A stretch of DNA of 64,000 nt from Rhizobium sp. P32RR-XVIII (lineage in GTDB: Bacteria > Pseudomonadota > Alphaproteobacteria > Rhizobiales > Rhizobiaceae): assembly GCF_012641395.1 (NCBI RefSeq), contig NZ_JABAIH010000005.1, positions 248,001 through 312,000 on the forward strand, given 5' to 3'. Made by a program: the position numbers and the translations under genes. This document shows positions 1-8,454 of the stretch, piece by piece; position 1 is the stretch's first letter, and the number at the start of each line of letters is the position of its first letter. The notes under the pieces are model-generated. The model saw only the letters and a program-made list of their open reading frames with translations. It was not told the origin of the DNA and ran no database searches.

Positions 1-274
1 GCGTGGCCGCGTATGCCATGGCGGCATGGATGCCAGCCATGGGGCCGGCCTTGCCCGGGACGATATCGGGTATGAACTGCAGGCCGCATTGCGGCTCGCT
101 ATCGGCATTGACCGCTACAGTCGAGACCTGCGGCGACAACCGCGCGATCGCGTGATCGAGCAGCGAGCGGCCGCCGAGCATGACGGTCGCCTTGTCCTGC
201 CCCATGCGCGAGGAGCGGCCCCCGGCAAGGATGACGCCGGGAATATTGGTGTTCTGCAAGGCGAAAGCTGGCAT
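1..274 (-). CDS. mobA: Molybdenum cofactor guanylyltransferase MobA (3' part outside window)
   Basis: MobA transfers GMP from GTP to molybdopterin to make the guanine dinucleotide form of the cofactor, in the cytoplasm. Only the first ~91 residues lie in the window; the frame is still open at base 1. The N-terminus carries the nucleotidyltransferase signature LAGGRSSRMGQDKA (about residues 16-29) and later GPMAGI, both diagnostic for MobA/MobA-like proteins. The start ATG lies 8 bases after the stop of the upstream DMT transporter gene on the same strand, so the two may be co-transcribed. moaA, another cofactor gene, is about 1.6 kb away on the same strand. The family call is firm; the cut end prevents checking the rest. 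Confidence 0.88.
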   Translation of the reverse strand, partial: MPAFALQNTNIPGVILAGGRSSRMGQDKATVMLGGRSLLDHAIARLSPQVSTVAVNADSEPQCGLQFIPDIVPGKAGPMAGIHAAMAYAAT

Positions 275-282
275 GGCGGTTC

Positions 283-1191
283 TCAGACTGGGCTGCGCGG
301 CTCGGATTCCTGCGCGAGCGGCGGCACGTGGCGTTTGGCCTCCCGGTAGAAGGTATATAGCCCGGACGCGATGACAACGGCGGCGCCGGTGACGGTCCAG
401 GAGTCCGGCACTTCCGCGAAGAAGATGTAACCGAGAAACGCCGAAAAGATCAGGCTCGTATAGCGGAAGGGCGCCACGAACGAAACTTCGCCGGTGCGCA
501 TCGCGACGATGACGGATTGATAGCCGATCAGCACCAGCGCCGACGCAAGCACCAGGTGCGAAAGCGAGGTTGTGCTGACGGGCTGCCAGCCGCCGAGTGC
601 AGGGATCAGCAGCGCGCCGAAGAAGGCCACCGACATGGCGGTGACGACGGTGACCATCAGCGAGGGAATCTCGGGATCGATGGAGCGGGTTGCAAGATCG
701 CGGCCCGCCGTTGCCAGAACGCTCCCGACGCAGAGAAGGGCTGCGGGCGTAAAGCCTTCCGGGCCGGGCCGGATGATGATCATAACGCCGATCAGGCCGA
801 CAAGGATCGCCGACCAGCGCCGCCAGCCGACTGGCTCGCGGAAGAAGAGTGCGGCTCCGAAGGTCACCACAAGCGGCAGTGATTGCAGGATGGCCGAGGC
901 ATTGGCGATCGGCATCATGCCGAGCGCCGTGATGTAGGTGACGGCGGCGAGCATTTCGCAGATGACGCGCAGGATGATGATCGGCTTCAGGATGACGCGC
1001 CAGGAGCGCAGCGCACCGAGATAGCGGGCGATGAAATAGACGAGAACGCTGGTGAACAGGCCGCGAATGAACATGATCTCGCCAGCGTTCATATAGCTGA
1101 TGACCGACTTGGACAGGGCGTCGCTGGACGCGAAGCCGGCCATGGCCATGCTCATGAAGATTGCGCCCTGGGTGTTGCGAGACCGCGGCAT
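283..1191 (-). CDS. DMT superfamily (EamA) transporter
   Basis: A 302-residue inner-membrane protein with about ten hydrophobic segments arranged as two EamA repeats (roughly residues 10-140 and 150-285), the usual length and layout of drug/metabolite transporters of the RhaT/EamA type. Such proteins export or import small metabolites; the substrate cannot be told from sequence. A longer reading with 44 extra residues exists, but those residues are polar and unlike the family, so I start at MPRSRNTQ, close before the first membrane segment. mobA follows after 8 bases. A role in molybdenum cofactor biology is not implied by the family; the pairing may only be transcriptional. Confidence 0.85.
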   Translation of the reverse strand: MPRSRNTQGAIFMSMAMAGFASSDALSKSVISYMNAGEIMFIRGLFTSVLVYFIARYLGALRSWRVILKPIIILRVICEMLAAVTYITALGMMPIANASAILQSLPLVVTFGAALFFREPVGWRRWSAILVGLIGVMIIIRPGPEGFTPAALLCVGSVLATAGRDLATRSIDPEIPSLMVTVVTAMSVAFFGALLIPALGGWQPVSTTSLSHLVLASALVLIGYQSVIVAMRTGEVSFVAPFRYTSLIFSAFLGYIFFAEVPDSWTVTGAAVVIASGLYTFYREAKRHVPPLAQESEPRSPV

Positions 1192-1329
1192 GAAGAGAGA
1201 TTCCCGATTTTCGTGCCGCCCTTTTAGAGGCGATCGCAGAGCAAGGGAATCGGATGAAAGCCACACCCGGAATAATTCGATTGCGCAGCGCACAACGACG
1301 TTGCCCGAGCGGCAAGCCGCCATTGTTTT

Positions 1330-1354
1330 TGAACAAAAGCCCTCCTCTGGCGTT
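1330..1354 (+). promoter_or_regulatory. Candidate EcfG (RpoE2)-type general stress promoter
   Basis: TGAAC at 1330-1334 and CGTT at 1351-1354 are separated by 16 bases. The EcfG/RpoE2 sigma factors of Alphaproteobacteria recognise GGAAC-N16/17-CGTT, so there is one mismatch, in the first base of the -35 box. It lies 35 bases upstream of the csbD start; CsbD proteins are classic general stress proteins, which makes the match more credible. No transcript data are available. Confidence 0.55.
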
Positions 1355-1388
1355 CTGTTTTTGGAAGCAAACCAAAAGGAGTAACGTG

Positions 1389-1595
1389 ATGGATTGGAAT
1401 CGTGTCGAAGGTAACTGGAAGCAGATGAAGGGCAGGATCAAGGAGCAGTGGGGCAAGCTCACTGACGACGATCTTGACCAGATCGCCGGTCGCCGCGACC
1501 AGCTCGAAGGCAAGATCCAGGAACGCTATGGGATAGAAAAGGACCTCATCAAGCGCGATATTGACGATTGGTACGGCCGCCAGACCTGGCACTGA
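1389..1595 (+). CDS. CsbD family stress response protein
   Basis: A 68-residue hydrophilic protein with the CsbD domain over nearly its full length: the WNRVEGNWKQMKGRIKEQWG start and a second half with DQLEGKIQERYG. In Bacillus subtilis CsbD belongs to the SigB general stress regulon; in rhizobia such proteins are often controlled by the EcfG/RpoE2 stress sigma factor. The molecular role is unknown. The start is fixed by a clear AAGGAG ribosome-binding site 6 bases before the ATG. A candidate EcfG-type promoter lies just upstream and a strong hairpin terminator directly after the stop, so it is probably transcribed alone. Confidence 0.9.
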   Translation: MDWNRVEGNWKQMKGRIKEQWGKLTDDDLDQIAGRRDQLEGKIQERYGIEKDLIKRDIDDWYGRQTWH

Positions 1596-1600
1596 ACATC

Positions 1601-1625
1601 AGCCCCGCTTCGGCGGGGCTTCTTC
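1601..1625 (+). terminator. Rho-independent terminator after csbD
   Basis: Perfect 8-bp stem AGCCCCGC / GCGGGGCT around a TTCG tetraloop (1601-1620), followed by the short T-rich stretch TCTT. It starts 5 bases after the csbD stop codon. Confidence 0.85.
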
Positions 1626-1648
1626 CAGCTAAACACCAGGAGATAGTG

Positions 1649-1840
1649 ATGCCGACTGACGTACCGAATCCCGCTGAAACTCCGCGTGGCCCGACACCGG
1701 CACCCGGCGTGCCCGATCGCGTCCAGGAAAAGTCCCCGAAGACGCCGGCTCAAGACCCCGCAGACAACAAGAACCCCAACGACCCCGAGCCTCTCGATCC
1801 GGCGCTGCTGCCGATCGGCGATCCGGCGGGTGCGGCTTGA
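1649..1840 (+). CDS. Small proline-rich hypothetical protein
   Basis: A 63-residue protein very rich in proline, aspartate and asparagine, with no membrane segment and no cysteine, likely disordered. I do not recognise a family. The start is supported by AGGAG 8 bases before the ATG, placed just after the csbD terminator. A longer in-frame reading starts inside csbD but has no comparable ribosome-binding site. Codon choice resembles the neighbouring genes. Short Pro-rich proteins of this kind are common in rhizobial genomes next to stress genes, but no function can be given. Confidence 0.6.
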   Translation: MPTDVPNPAETPRGPTPAPGVPDRVQEKSPKTPAQDPADNKNPNDPEPLDPALLPIGDPAGAA

Positions 1841-1862
1841 ATGAACTATCAGAACGAAGTTG

Positions 1863-2909
1863 TCACCCGCCGGTGACGCTCATGTGGCGTGCGACGGCGG
1901 GGCGGTTGTGGGTGCGGTCGATGATGAAGTCGTGGCCTTTCGGCTTGCGGGTGATCGCTTCGTCGATCGCGGCGTAGACCAGGCTGTCGTCTTGGGTGGC
2001 GCGTAGCGCCGAACGGAGATCCGCCGCATCGTTCTGCCCGAGGCACATGTAGAGCGTGCCGGTGCAGGTGAGGCGGACGCGATTGCAGCTTTCGCAGAAA
2101 TTATGGGTCATCGGCGTGATGAAGCCGAGGCGGCCGCCGGTTTCGGCAATCTCGACATAGCGGGCAGGGCCGCCGGTCTTGTAAGCAATATCGGTCAGCG
2201 TGAACTGACGCTCGAGATCGGCGCGAAGCTCGGAGAGCGGCAGATACTGATCGGTCCGATCCTCGTCGATCTCGCCCATCGGCATGGTCTCGATGACCGT
2301 CAGGTCCATGCCGCGGCCATGCGCGAAGCGCAGCATGTCCGGTATCTCGGCGGCGTTGAAATCCTTGAGTGCGACGGCATTGAGTTTGATTTTCAGCCCG
2401 GCCTTCTGCGCCGCGTCGATGCCGTCCATCACCTTGGCGAAATCACCCCAGCGGGTGATCTTGCGGAACTTGTCGGGGTCGAGCGTGTCCAGGGAAACGT
2501 TGATGCGGCGCACACCGCAGTCGTAGAGCTCCTCGGCGTGGCGGGCGAGCTGTGAGCCGTTCGTCGTCAGCGTCAGTTCCTCAAGGCCGGAGCCGATCCG
2601 CTTTCCGAGTTCGCGCACGAGGAACATGATGTTCTTGCGCACCAGCGGCTCGCCGCCCGTCAGCCTGATCTTCCGCACGCCCTTGGCGATGAAGGCGGAA
2701 CAGAGCCTGTTCAGCTCTTCCAGCGTCAGCAGATCCTTTTTCGGCAGGAAGGTCATGTTTTCCGCCATGCAATAGGTGCAGCGGAAATCGCAACGGTCGG
2801 TGACGGAGACGCGCAAATAGGTGACCGCCCGCCCAAAGGGGTCGATCATCGGGTCCGCATCCGCCACCAGAGGGGATGCATTTCCTATCGTTCCGACATG
2901 GCTGTTCAT
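1863..2909 (-). CDS. moaA: GTP 3',8-cyclase MoaA
   Basis: MoaA is the radical-SAM enzyme that, with MoaC, turns GTP into cyclic pyranopterin monophosphate, the first step of molybdenum cofactor synthesis. The 348-residue protein shows the SAM-binding cluster motif CDFRCTYC (Cys40, Cys44, Cys47), the second cluster motif with Cys272, Cys275 and Cys289 (C-x2-C-x13-C), and the C-terminal Gly-Gly that enters the active site. The start at [10 protein letters not shown] has a GGAGAT ribosome-binding site; a longer reading of 57 more residues lacks family similarity. It is divergent from the DUF971 gene and near mobA. Confidence 0.96.
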   Translation of the reverse strand: MNSHVGTIGNASPLVADADPMIDPFGRAVTYLRVSVTDRCDFRCTYCMAENMTFLPKKDLLTLEELNRLCSAFIAKGVRKIRLTGGEPLVRKNIMFLVRELGKRIGSGLEELTLTTNGSQLARHAEELYDCGVRRINVSLDTLDPDKFRKITRWGDFAKVMDGIDAAQKAGLKIKLNAVALKDFNAAEIPDMLRFAHGRGMDLTVIETMPMGEIDEDRTDQYLPLSELRADLERQFTLTDIAYKTGGPARYVEIAETGGRLGFITPMTHNFCESCNRVRLTCTGTLYMCLGQNDAADLRSALRATQDDSLVYAAIDEAITRKPKGHDFIIDRTHNRPAVARHMSVTGG

Positions 2910-3042
2910 GAATATCTCCGTTGCCATGGTAATGTGGCCAGATGTGGTTGCTGCGTCAAGGGAAAGAGCGGGGACGCACGGCAAATTGAGCTTGCCTCGA
3001 AAAGCCTGATTGCCTACTGCTCTGGGATAAATGGAGGGTGCG

Positions 3043-3417
3043 ATGAGCGATATCTGGCCGACCGAACTGCGCGTATCCAAGGACCGGCAGCGCCTGACGG
3101 TGACGTTCGACGACGGCCAGAGCTTCGATCTTTCGGCCGAGATGCTGCGCGTCCTTTCGCCCTCGGCAGAAGTGCAGGGTCATGGGCCGGGACAGAAGCT
3201 GACCGTTCCAGGCAAGCGGAACGTCGCGATCATCTCGATGACGCCGACCGGCAATTACGCCGTGCGCATCGGCTTCGACGACATGCACGACACGGGCATC
3301 TATACCTGGACCTATCTGCGCGAGCTGGGCGATCGGGGCGTGGAGCTTTTTGCGGAGTACGAGGCCGAACTCACAGCCAAGGGCATGAGCCGCGACGTGG
3401 CGGAAAAGCCACGCTGA
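3043..3417 (+). CDS. DUF971 (gamma-butyrobetaine hydroxylase N-terminal-like) protein
   Basis: A 124-residue cytoplasmic protein made of a single DUF971 domain, the small fold also found at the N-terminus of gamma-butyrobetaine hydroxylases and next to iron-sulfur carrier proteins of the Mrp/ApbC group. Typical parts are [21 protein letters not shown] near the N-terminus and YAVRIGFDD...GIYTW further on. The ATG at MSDIWP is preceded by GGAGGG; an ATG four codons earlier is less well placed. It is divergent from moaA, with 133 bases between the starts, which hints at an Fe-S or cofactor link, but that is inference. Confidence 0.85.
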   Translation: MSDIWPTELRVSKDRQRLTVTFDDGQSFDLSAEMLRVLSPSAEVQGHGPGQKLTVPGKRNVAIISMTPTGNYAVRIGFDDMHDTGIYTWTYLRELGDRGVELFAEYEAELTAKGMSRDVAEKPR

Positions 3418-3446
3418 CCGAACCACTGTGACCATCAGGGGGAAAA

Positions 3447-4637
3447 ATGGTGGCGACCACAGGTAAGAACTGGCTTCGTTCGAAGGGAGGCCCAGCCGAC
3501 AGCAAGGTCAGCTATCTCGAACTCTTCTTCGATCTGGTCTTCGTCTTCTCGATCTCCCAGCTTTCGCATGCGCTGGCAGCGCATTACACGCCGCTTGGAG
3601 CGGCCGAAGCGGCGCTGATGACCTTTGCCGTCTGGTGGGTCTGGATCTTTACCGCCTGGGTGACGAACTGGCTCGATCCGGAAAAGATGCCGGTGCGGGG
3701 CATGCTCGTGGTCCTCATGCTCCTCGGGCTGGTTCTCTCGGCTTCCATTCCCGAAGCCTTCGGCGACAAGGGGTTGCTTTTTGCCGCTGCCTACGTGCTG
3801 ATGCAGGTCGGCCGGTCGCTGTTTACCGTTTACGCGATGAAGGGTTCCGGCGGCTCGAACTATGTGAATTTCGTCCGCATCACCACCTGGCTTGCGGTTG
3901 CCGGCGTGTTCTGGATCACCGGCGGGCTCCTGGAGCATGAGGCGCGGCTGATGGTCTGGGCGTTCGCACTCCTTATCGAATATATGGGTCCGGCCACCGG
4001 CTTCTTCGTGCCGGGCTCCGGCAGGTCGACGGCGGCCGACTGGGACGTGTCCGGCGCCCACATGGCGGAGCGCTGCGCGCTGTTCATCATCATCTGCCTC
4101 GGCGAGGCGATCCTCGTTTCCGGCCGCACTTTTTCCGAGCTGCCGTTCTCAGCGCTGACCGGCTTGGTCTTCGCAATCGGCTTCATCGGCACGGTTGCGA
4201 TGTGGTGGCTTTATTTCCGGTTCGGGCATTCGCGTGCCGCACACCGGATCGAGCATGACGAGGCGCCGGGGCGTCTTGCGCGGCTGGCTTTCACCTATGC
4301 GCATATTCCGATTCTGGCCGGCATCATCGTGCATGCGGTGGCCGTCGAGTTCATGTTCTCGCATCCGCACGAGACGGACAATCTCGGGGTCATGGCCTCG
4401 GTTCTCGGCGGCTCGGGACTGTTCCTCGCAGGCAATCTCTGGTTCAAGGGCGCCACGAGTGGAAGGCCGCCGCTCTCACACTTGGCGGGCCTGGTTTTCC
4501 TGATCCTGCTTGCGTTTGCCGCGCCGTTCGCCGAGGTCTACGTCATGGGCATCCTGGCGGCGCTGGTATTGATCGTCGTTGCGGCCTGGGAATACCGGTC
4601 GCTTGCCGGTGCTCCCCAATCTGAGACGATTCACTAA
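3447..4637 (+). CDS. Low temperature requirement protein A (LtrA) family membrane protein
   Basis: A 396-residue integral membrane protein with ten or more hydrophobic segments and the LtrA hallmark near the N-terminus, VSYLELFFDLVFVFSISQLS. Full family length. LtrA was named for cold growth of Listeria monocytogenes, but the biochemical role is unknown and most homologues are uncharacterised. AGGGGG precedes the ATG. It follows the DUF971 gene by 29 bases on the same strand and runs tail to tail with the marR-like gene, with 3 bases between the stops. Nothing here shows a link to temperature control. Confidence 0.88.
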   Translation: MVATTGKNWLRSKGGPADSKVSYLELFFDLVFVFSISQLSHALAAHYTPLGAAEAALMTFAVWWVWIFTAWVTNWLDPEKMPVRGMLVVLMLLGLVLSASIPEAFGDKGLLFAAAYVLMQVGRSLFTVYAMKGSGGSNYVNFVRITTWLAVAGVFWITGGLLEHEARLMVWAFALLIEYMGPATGFFVPGSGRSTAADWDVSGAHMAERCALFIIICLGEAILVSGRTFSELPFSALTGLVFAIGFIGTVAMWWLYFRFGHSRAAHRIEHDEAPGRLARLAFTYAHIPILAGIIVHAVAVEFMFSHPHETDNLGVMASVLGGSGLFLAGNLWFKGATSGRPPLSHLAGLVFLILLAFAAPFAEVYVMGILAALVLIVVAAWEYRSLAGAPQSETIH

Positions 4638-4640
4638 TCG

Positions 4641-5108
4641 TCAGTCTTCGTCGCGCAAATCCTGCTGCAGCACGCCGATGATGCGTTCCATGGAACTCGC
4701 CATCGCCATGCACTGGTCGATCGGCTCGGGGGAAAGCACCCGGTCGATCAGATCGGTCTGGATCACCATGGCGCGCTCGGTGACGCTGCGGCCTTCCTCC
4801 GTCAGGTAAAGCCGCAGCACGCGTTTGTCCTTGTCGTCGCCGCGGCGTTCGATCAGGCCGCGCTTTTCCATCTGTGGCAGCAGCATGCTCATGTTGGAGC
4901 GGCCGACGAGCAGCTTTCGGGCAAGCTCCTGCTGGGAGATGCCCTCGAAGCGATAGAGATTGATCAGGATATCGAGATGCGGGGTCTTGATGTCGAGGTC
5001 CGCCAGCGAACGGCCCAAGGACTGCTGCATCAACTGGCAGGCACGGGCAACCGCGATCCAGCTGCGGAAGCGCGGATGATCCCAGGGTAGGGATTGATTT
5101 TTGTTCAT
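4641..5108 (-). CDS. MarR family transcriptional regulator
   Basis: A 155-residue DNA-binding protein with the winged helix-turn-helix of MarR regulators. The recognition part reads GISQQELARKLLVGRSNMSMLL, followed by the wing MEKRGLIERRGDDKDKR. MarR proteins bind palindromes as dimers and usually repress their own gene and a divergent neighbour until a small ligand binds. That is the arrangement here: the start lies 45 bases from the start of a divergent alpha/beta hydrolase gene, and a perfect 6-4-6 palindrome sits between them. Confidence 0.92.
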   Translation of the reverse strand: MNKNQSLPWDHPRFRSWIAVARACQLMQQSLGRSLADLDIKTPHLDILINLYRFEGISQQELARKLLVGRSNMSMLLPQMEKRGLIERRGDDKDKRVLRLYLTEEGRSVTERAMVIQTDLIDRVLSPEPIDQCMAMASSMERIIGVLQQDLRDED

Positions 5109-5121
5109 CGTTGTACTTTAT

Positions 5122-5137
5122 TGTTCAGTGTTGAACA
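5122..5137. promoter_or_regulatory. Probable MarR operator
   Basis: Perfect inverted repeat TGTTCA-GTGT-TGAACA in the 45-base region between the divergent marR-like and hydrolase starts. A further half-site-like TGTTCA lies at 5103-5108 over the marR start codon. Size and placement fit a MarR dimer site that would control both genes. Confidence 0.65.
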
Positions 5138-5153
5138 TTATTGGATTCCCACT

Positions 5154-6107
5154 ATGCCAAACTTTACGCTGAAGGTCACCCGCCTCGGATTTTCGCTGCT
5201 GCAGTCAGTTTCGCCGGGTCTTGCGGGCAAGGCGGCCTTCCGGCTCTTCTGCCGGACGCCGTCCGCAAAACCCAAGGGGGAAAAGGCAAAGACGACACAC
5301 GCAGCCGGACGGGCGTTCCTGCAGTCGGCGGAACGCATCGAGCTTCGGCTACCGGGAGGGCGGCGCGCGCATGCCTACCGGGTGAACGGCGGCGCAGCCG
5401 GCAAGCGGCAGCGGTATCTGGTGACGCATGGCTGGGGATCGAGCATGGACTACATGGCCGGTCTGATCGGCGCGCTCGCGGAGAGCGGCGCCGAGGTGAT
5501 CGGCGTGGATTTTCCAGGACACGGGCGCGCCGGCGGGCGCTTTCTGCACATGGGGCTTGCCGTGCAGACCATTGCCGCCGCCGAGGCGCGGTTTGGCGCC
5601 TTTGACGCGGCGGTCGGCCATTCCTTCGGCGGAGCAGCATTGATGGTTTCGGCCGCCGGCATGCTGTCGGAGGTCGCCGCGCTTTCGGTCGGAAGGATCG
5701 TGACGATCGGTTCGCCGAGCGAGATGAAATGGCTGTTTACCGGCTTCGGCAGAATGATCGGGCTCGGAAGGGCGGCCCAGGCCGTACTCGAGGGCGAGGT
5801 GCATCGCCTTACCGGCCGCAGACTTGAGGAGTTCGATGCGGGAAGGGCGGCCGGAACAATGGCAAGGCCGGTGCTCGTGATCCACGCCGAGGACGACAAG
5901 GAGGTGAGCGCTGGTCATGCGCGGCGCTATGCAGCATCTGGCGGGAACGTACGGCTCCTCTGGGCGAACGGCTTCGGCCACCGGCGGATCGTCAGCGCCG
6001 AGCCGGTGCTTTCGGCAATCCAAAGTTTCCTCGCGGATGATCTCATAAAAAAAGATGCTGAGATCATTCCGCTTTTTGACCTTCCGGCGAAGCGCGCGTC
6101 ATTGTAG
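5154..6107 (+). CDS. Alpha/beta hydrolase
   Basis: A 317-residue alpha/beta hydrolase. The nucleophile elbow is GHSFGG (Ser157), the oxyanion stretch is HGW (about residues 92-94), the likely acid is in the HAEDDKEV segment and the catalytic His in GFGHRR near the C-terminus. No signal peptide; the N-terminal 50 residues are basic and partly hydrophobic. The substrate is unknown. No good ribosome-binding site precedes the ATG, and the distance to the marR-like gene is short, so the message may be nearly leaderless. It is probably the target of the divergent MarR regulator. Confidence 0.85.
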   Translation: MPNFTLKVTRLGFSLLQSVSPGLAGKAAFRLFCRTPSAKPKGEKAKTTHAAGRAFLQSAERIELRLPGGRRAHAYRVNGGAAGKRQRYLVTHGWGSSMDYMAGLIGALAESGAEVIGVDFPGHGRAGGRFLHMGLAVQTIAAAEARFGAFDAAVGHSFGGAALMVSAAGMLSEVAALSVGRIVTIGSPSEMKWLFTGFGRMIGLGRAAQAVLEGEVHRLTGRRLEEFDAGRAAGTMARPVLVIHAEDDKEVSAGHARRYAASGGNVRLLWANGFGHRRIVSAEPVLSAIQSFLADDLIKKDAEIIPLFDLPAKRASL

Positions 6108-6159
6108 CGTCACCTTAGGCGGCTAATGGCCGGCCTTTGACAGCGCGGGCAGGGCAATC

Positions 6160-6771
6160 ATGAAGATCATCAGCACGGTCGAGGAACTCAGCGAGATCTA
6201 CGCCGGAGGCCTCACACAGGCCTCCGTTGCCAAGGTGACGAAGGTGCTGACGCCGCTCTACCGGCAGATGATCGAAGCTTCGCCCTTCATGGCGCTTGCG
6301 ACAGTGGGGCCTGAGGGGCTCGATTGCTCACCGCGCGGTGACATCGGCGGCGTGGTACGCGTGATCGATGAAAAGACAGTGCACCTGCCTGACTGGCGCG
6401 GCAACAATCGCGTCGATTCGCTTTCGAACATCGTGCGCGATCCGCGGCTTGCGCTGATGTTCCTGGTGCCGGGTTCGAACACGACGATGCGTATCAACGG
6501 CCGCGGCGTCGTTTCGAACGACGACGCGCTGCTCGGAAGCTTCGAGATGGATGGCAAGCATCCGCGAACCGTGGTGGTGATCACGATCGACGAGGTTTAC
6601 TTCCAGTGCGCCCGCGCGCTGATCCGATCGCAGCTCTGGAACCCTGAGAATTTCGTCGATCCGGCTACCTTGCCGACGCCCGGCCAGATGCTGAAGGCCG
6701 CGACGGGGGATTTCGATCACGAGACCTACGACCGCGAATGGGCGGGCCGTGCGGCGAAGACGATGTGGTAG
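6160..6771 (+). CDS. Pyridoxamine 5'-phosphate oxidase-like flavoprotein (MSMEG_1061-type)
   Basis: A 203-residue split-barrel protein of the PNPOx-like, FMN-binding group. Recognisable parts are PFMALATVGPEGLDCSPRGD (about residues 42-61), HLPDWRGNNRVDS and the C-terminal WNPENFVDPATLPTPGQML. This subgroup is not the true PdxH, which has other conserved residues; members bind FMN or F420 and their substrates are mostly unknown. It follows the hydrolase gene by 52 bases on the same strand and may be read with it. Confidence 0.85.
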   Translation: MKIISTVEELSEIYAGGLTQASVAKVTKVLTPLYRQMIEASPFMALATVGPEGLDCSPRGDIGGVVRVIDEKTVHLPDWRGNNRVDSLSNIVRDPRLALMFLVPGSNTTMRINGRGVVSNDDALLGSFEMDGKHPRTVVVITIDEVYFQCARALIRSQLWNPENFVDPATLPTPGQMLKAATGDFDHETYDREWAGRAAKTMW

Positions 6772-6801
6772 GCAAGCGTCATCGGCTGGTGACGCTTGGG
6801 A

Positions 6802-7869
6802 CTAGGCCTTGTAGATCAGCCAGCTCTTGGTGAAGTCCTTCTGCATGCCTTCCTGGTAGAGGATGCTGCAGTTGCGGCCGGCATTCTTCGCACCATAGAG
6901 GGCAATGTCGGTCTTGTAGTAAAGTTCGCCCGGATCGTCGGCGTGCGATGCCATGCAGACGCCCATGGAAACGGTGACGGGGCCGTAGTTCACGCGGGTG
7001 CGCGAATTCTTGAACGGCGTTGCCTCGAGCGTGCGGCGGATGCGCTCCGCCATGTGCATGACCTCTTCCGAAGTATTGCCATCGACGATCAGCGCAAACT
7101 CTTCGCCGCCGGCACGAGCGACGAACACATCGCGACGCACATTGGCGCGGATAACCGAAGCGACGGTCGCAAGGATCTTGTCGCCGACGGGATGACCGTA
7201 GGTGTCGTTGATTTTCTTGAAGTTGTCGATATCGGCAAGCACCAGAGCGGTGACGGGCTTCAATGCCGGATTGTCGAAAACGGCAGCGAGACGATCGTCG
7301 AAGGCGCGGCGGTTGGAAAGGCGCGTCAACGAGTCGGTATTGGCGATGCGCTTGTATTCATCGAGTTCCTTGCGGACCCGGTCCATTTCCTGCGAGCGCT
7401 GGACGACATCCTCGACCGTTCTTTCGCCATGTGCCATCGTATCGCCGGTTGCTTCGGTGAGCAGCGTAATGGCGTTTTCGATGAGTTCGGCGCTGGCGGC
7501 GCTCTTGGAGTTCATGCGCTTGCAGGTTTCGCCAAGCAGCTTGTTGTAGCTTTCGAGCGACGTCTGCTCCTGGCGCAGAACGCGCAGAAGGCCATCAAGC
7601 TCGCCGGTGATGCGGCTGTGGGCATCATCGAAGATACGGGTCGGCGAATGAGTGAAGTACTGCGCGCCAAGCGCATCGAGTTCCTGCTGGGTAGCCTGGC
7701 CGCCGAGGGCAGCGAGTTCGCGCGTCAGGGCAGGGTTGGAGCCGATATAGGCCTCATAGAAGAGCTCGTAATTGCGCGGGATGGGCGCGACTCCCATTGA
7801 GCGCATGGCATAGGTGATCTGACCTGCCACATCCGGAACCTGCGCTTTTGGCGCTGCAGCCGCAGTCAT
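6802..7869 (-). CDS. Diguanylate cyclase (GGDEF domain protein)
   Basis: A 355-residue protein with a C-terminal GGDEF domain (about residues 180-345) that carries an intact GGEEF active-site motif at residue 254, so it should make cyclic di-GMP from GTP. The N-terminal 160 residues are helical and contain no membrane segment and no sensor domain I recognise. The inhibitory RxxD motif normally six residues before the GG is replaced by RRDV, so product inhibition at that site is unlikely. GAGGAG stands 9 bases before the ATG. Cytoplasmic. Its signal input is unknown. Confidence 0.9.
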   Translation of the reverse strand: MTAAAAPKAQVPDVAGQITYAMRSMGVAPIPRNYELFYEAYIGSNPALTRELAALGGQATQQELDALGAQYFTHSPTRIFDDAHSRITGELDGLLRVLRQEQTSLESYNKLLGETCKRMNSKSAASAELIENAITLLTEATGDTMAHGERTVEDVVQRSQEMDRVRKELDEYKRIANTDSLTRLSNRRAFDDRLAAVFDNPALKPVTALVLADIDNFKKINDTYGHPVGDKILATVASVIRANVRRDVFVARAGGEEFALIVDGNTSEEVMHMAERIRRTLEATPFKNSRTRVNYGPVTVSMGVCMASHADDPGELYYKTDIALYGAKNAGRNCSILYQEGMQKDFTKSWLIYKA

Positions 7870-8223
7870 TCGGCATACTCCTCAATGAGATTTCAAAGGC
7901 AATCTTCTATTGGTTAGCTTAAATTCGTTGGGAAAGTATTAAAGAGATATATACCAAAGATGAGATGTGATTATTGCGGTTGCATTGCGCCGAAATACTA
8001 TACCATTGAAATACAACGGGAATATGAATATCCCTCATATATGGCATTGTGTCCGCGGGAACCCGTTTTGCAAATTTTACGAGAATTGCTGGCGTAAACC
8101 GTCTTCAACTGTCGTCATTTTGTTGACAGTCGGTGTTGGAATTCCGCTCTTCTGTAAACGATGAAGACGGCGCACATTCCTTCTCAACGGACCGGGAGCG
8201 GTCCAAACAGAAGGCATGAGATC
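7870..8223. other. Intergenic region between GGDEF gene and small ORF
   Basis: About 350 bases, AT-richer than the surroundings, between two divergent genes. It contains a TTGACA hexamer at 8123-8128, but no good -10 box at the right distance. No RNA gene, terminator or repeat was recognised. It presumably holds both promoters. Confidence 0.4.
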
Positions 8224-8448
8224 ATGGTAACGTCTCGTCATACATCGCCGGCCATCCTCGCCGCCGCCGTTATCGCCGGCTCTCTATTCCTGCTGCAGGA
8301 CAGCGGGTTTTTCGACGGTGCGTTTCGCACCGACATTCTTGCCAGCGTCAACTCCGGAGACTCGCTGAGCGTCGGTAACGTTCAGGCGCTAGGCGGTATG
8401 GCTACCGCCCAGCAGATCGATCGGCAGAAGACGGGCGCCGTCCATTGA
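8224..8448 (+). CDS. Small membrane-anchored or secreted hypothetical protein
   Basis: A 74-residue protein with one hydrophobic stretch near the N-terminus (about residues 10-25, ILAAAVIAGSLFLLQ), either a signal anchor or an uncleaved signal peptide, followed by a polar tail with no cysteine. I do not recognise a family. The ATG at MVTSRHTSP is chosen because the hydrophobic stretch then sits at a normal distance; an earlier in-frame ATG adds 21 polar residues. It runs tail to tail with the class I fumarase gene, with 6 bases between the stops. Confidence 0.5.
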   Translation: MVTSRHTSPAILAAAVIAGSLFLLQDSGFFDGAFRTDILASVNSGDSLSVGNVQALGGMATAQQIDRQKTGAVH

Positions 8449-8454
8449 CGGCGC

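Noticed and set aside
6796..7800. 334-codon plus-strand frame opposite the GGDEF gene
   Set aside because: Antisense of a gene with an intact GGEEF active site.
8138..8162. GGAAT-N16-CGAT as an EcfG promoter before the small secreted gene
   Set aside because: One mismatch in each box and no functional link to stress; too weak to call.
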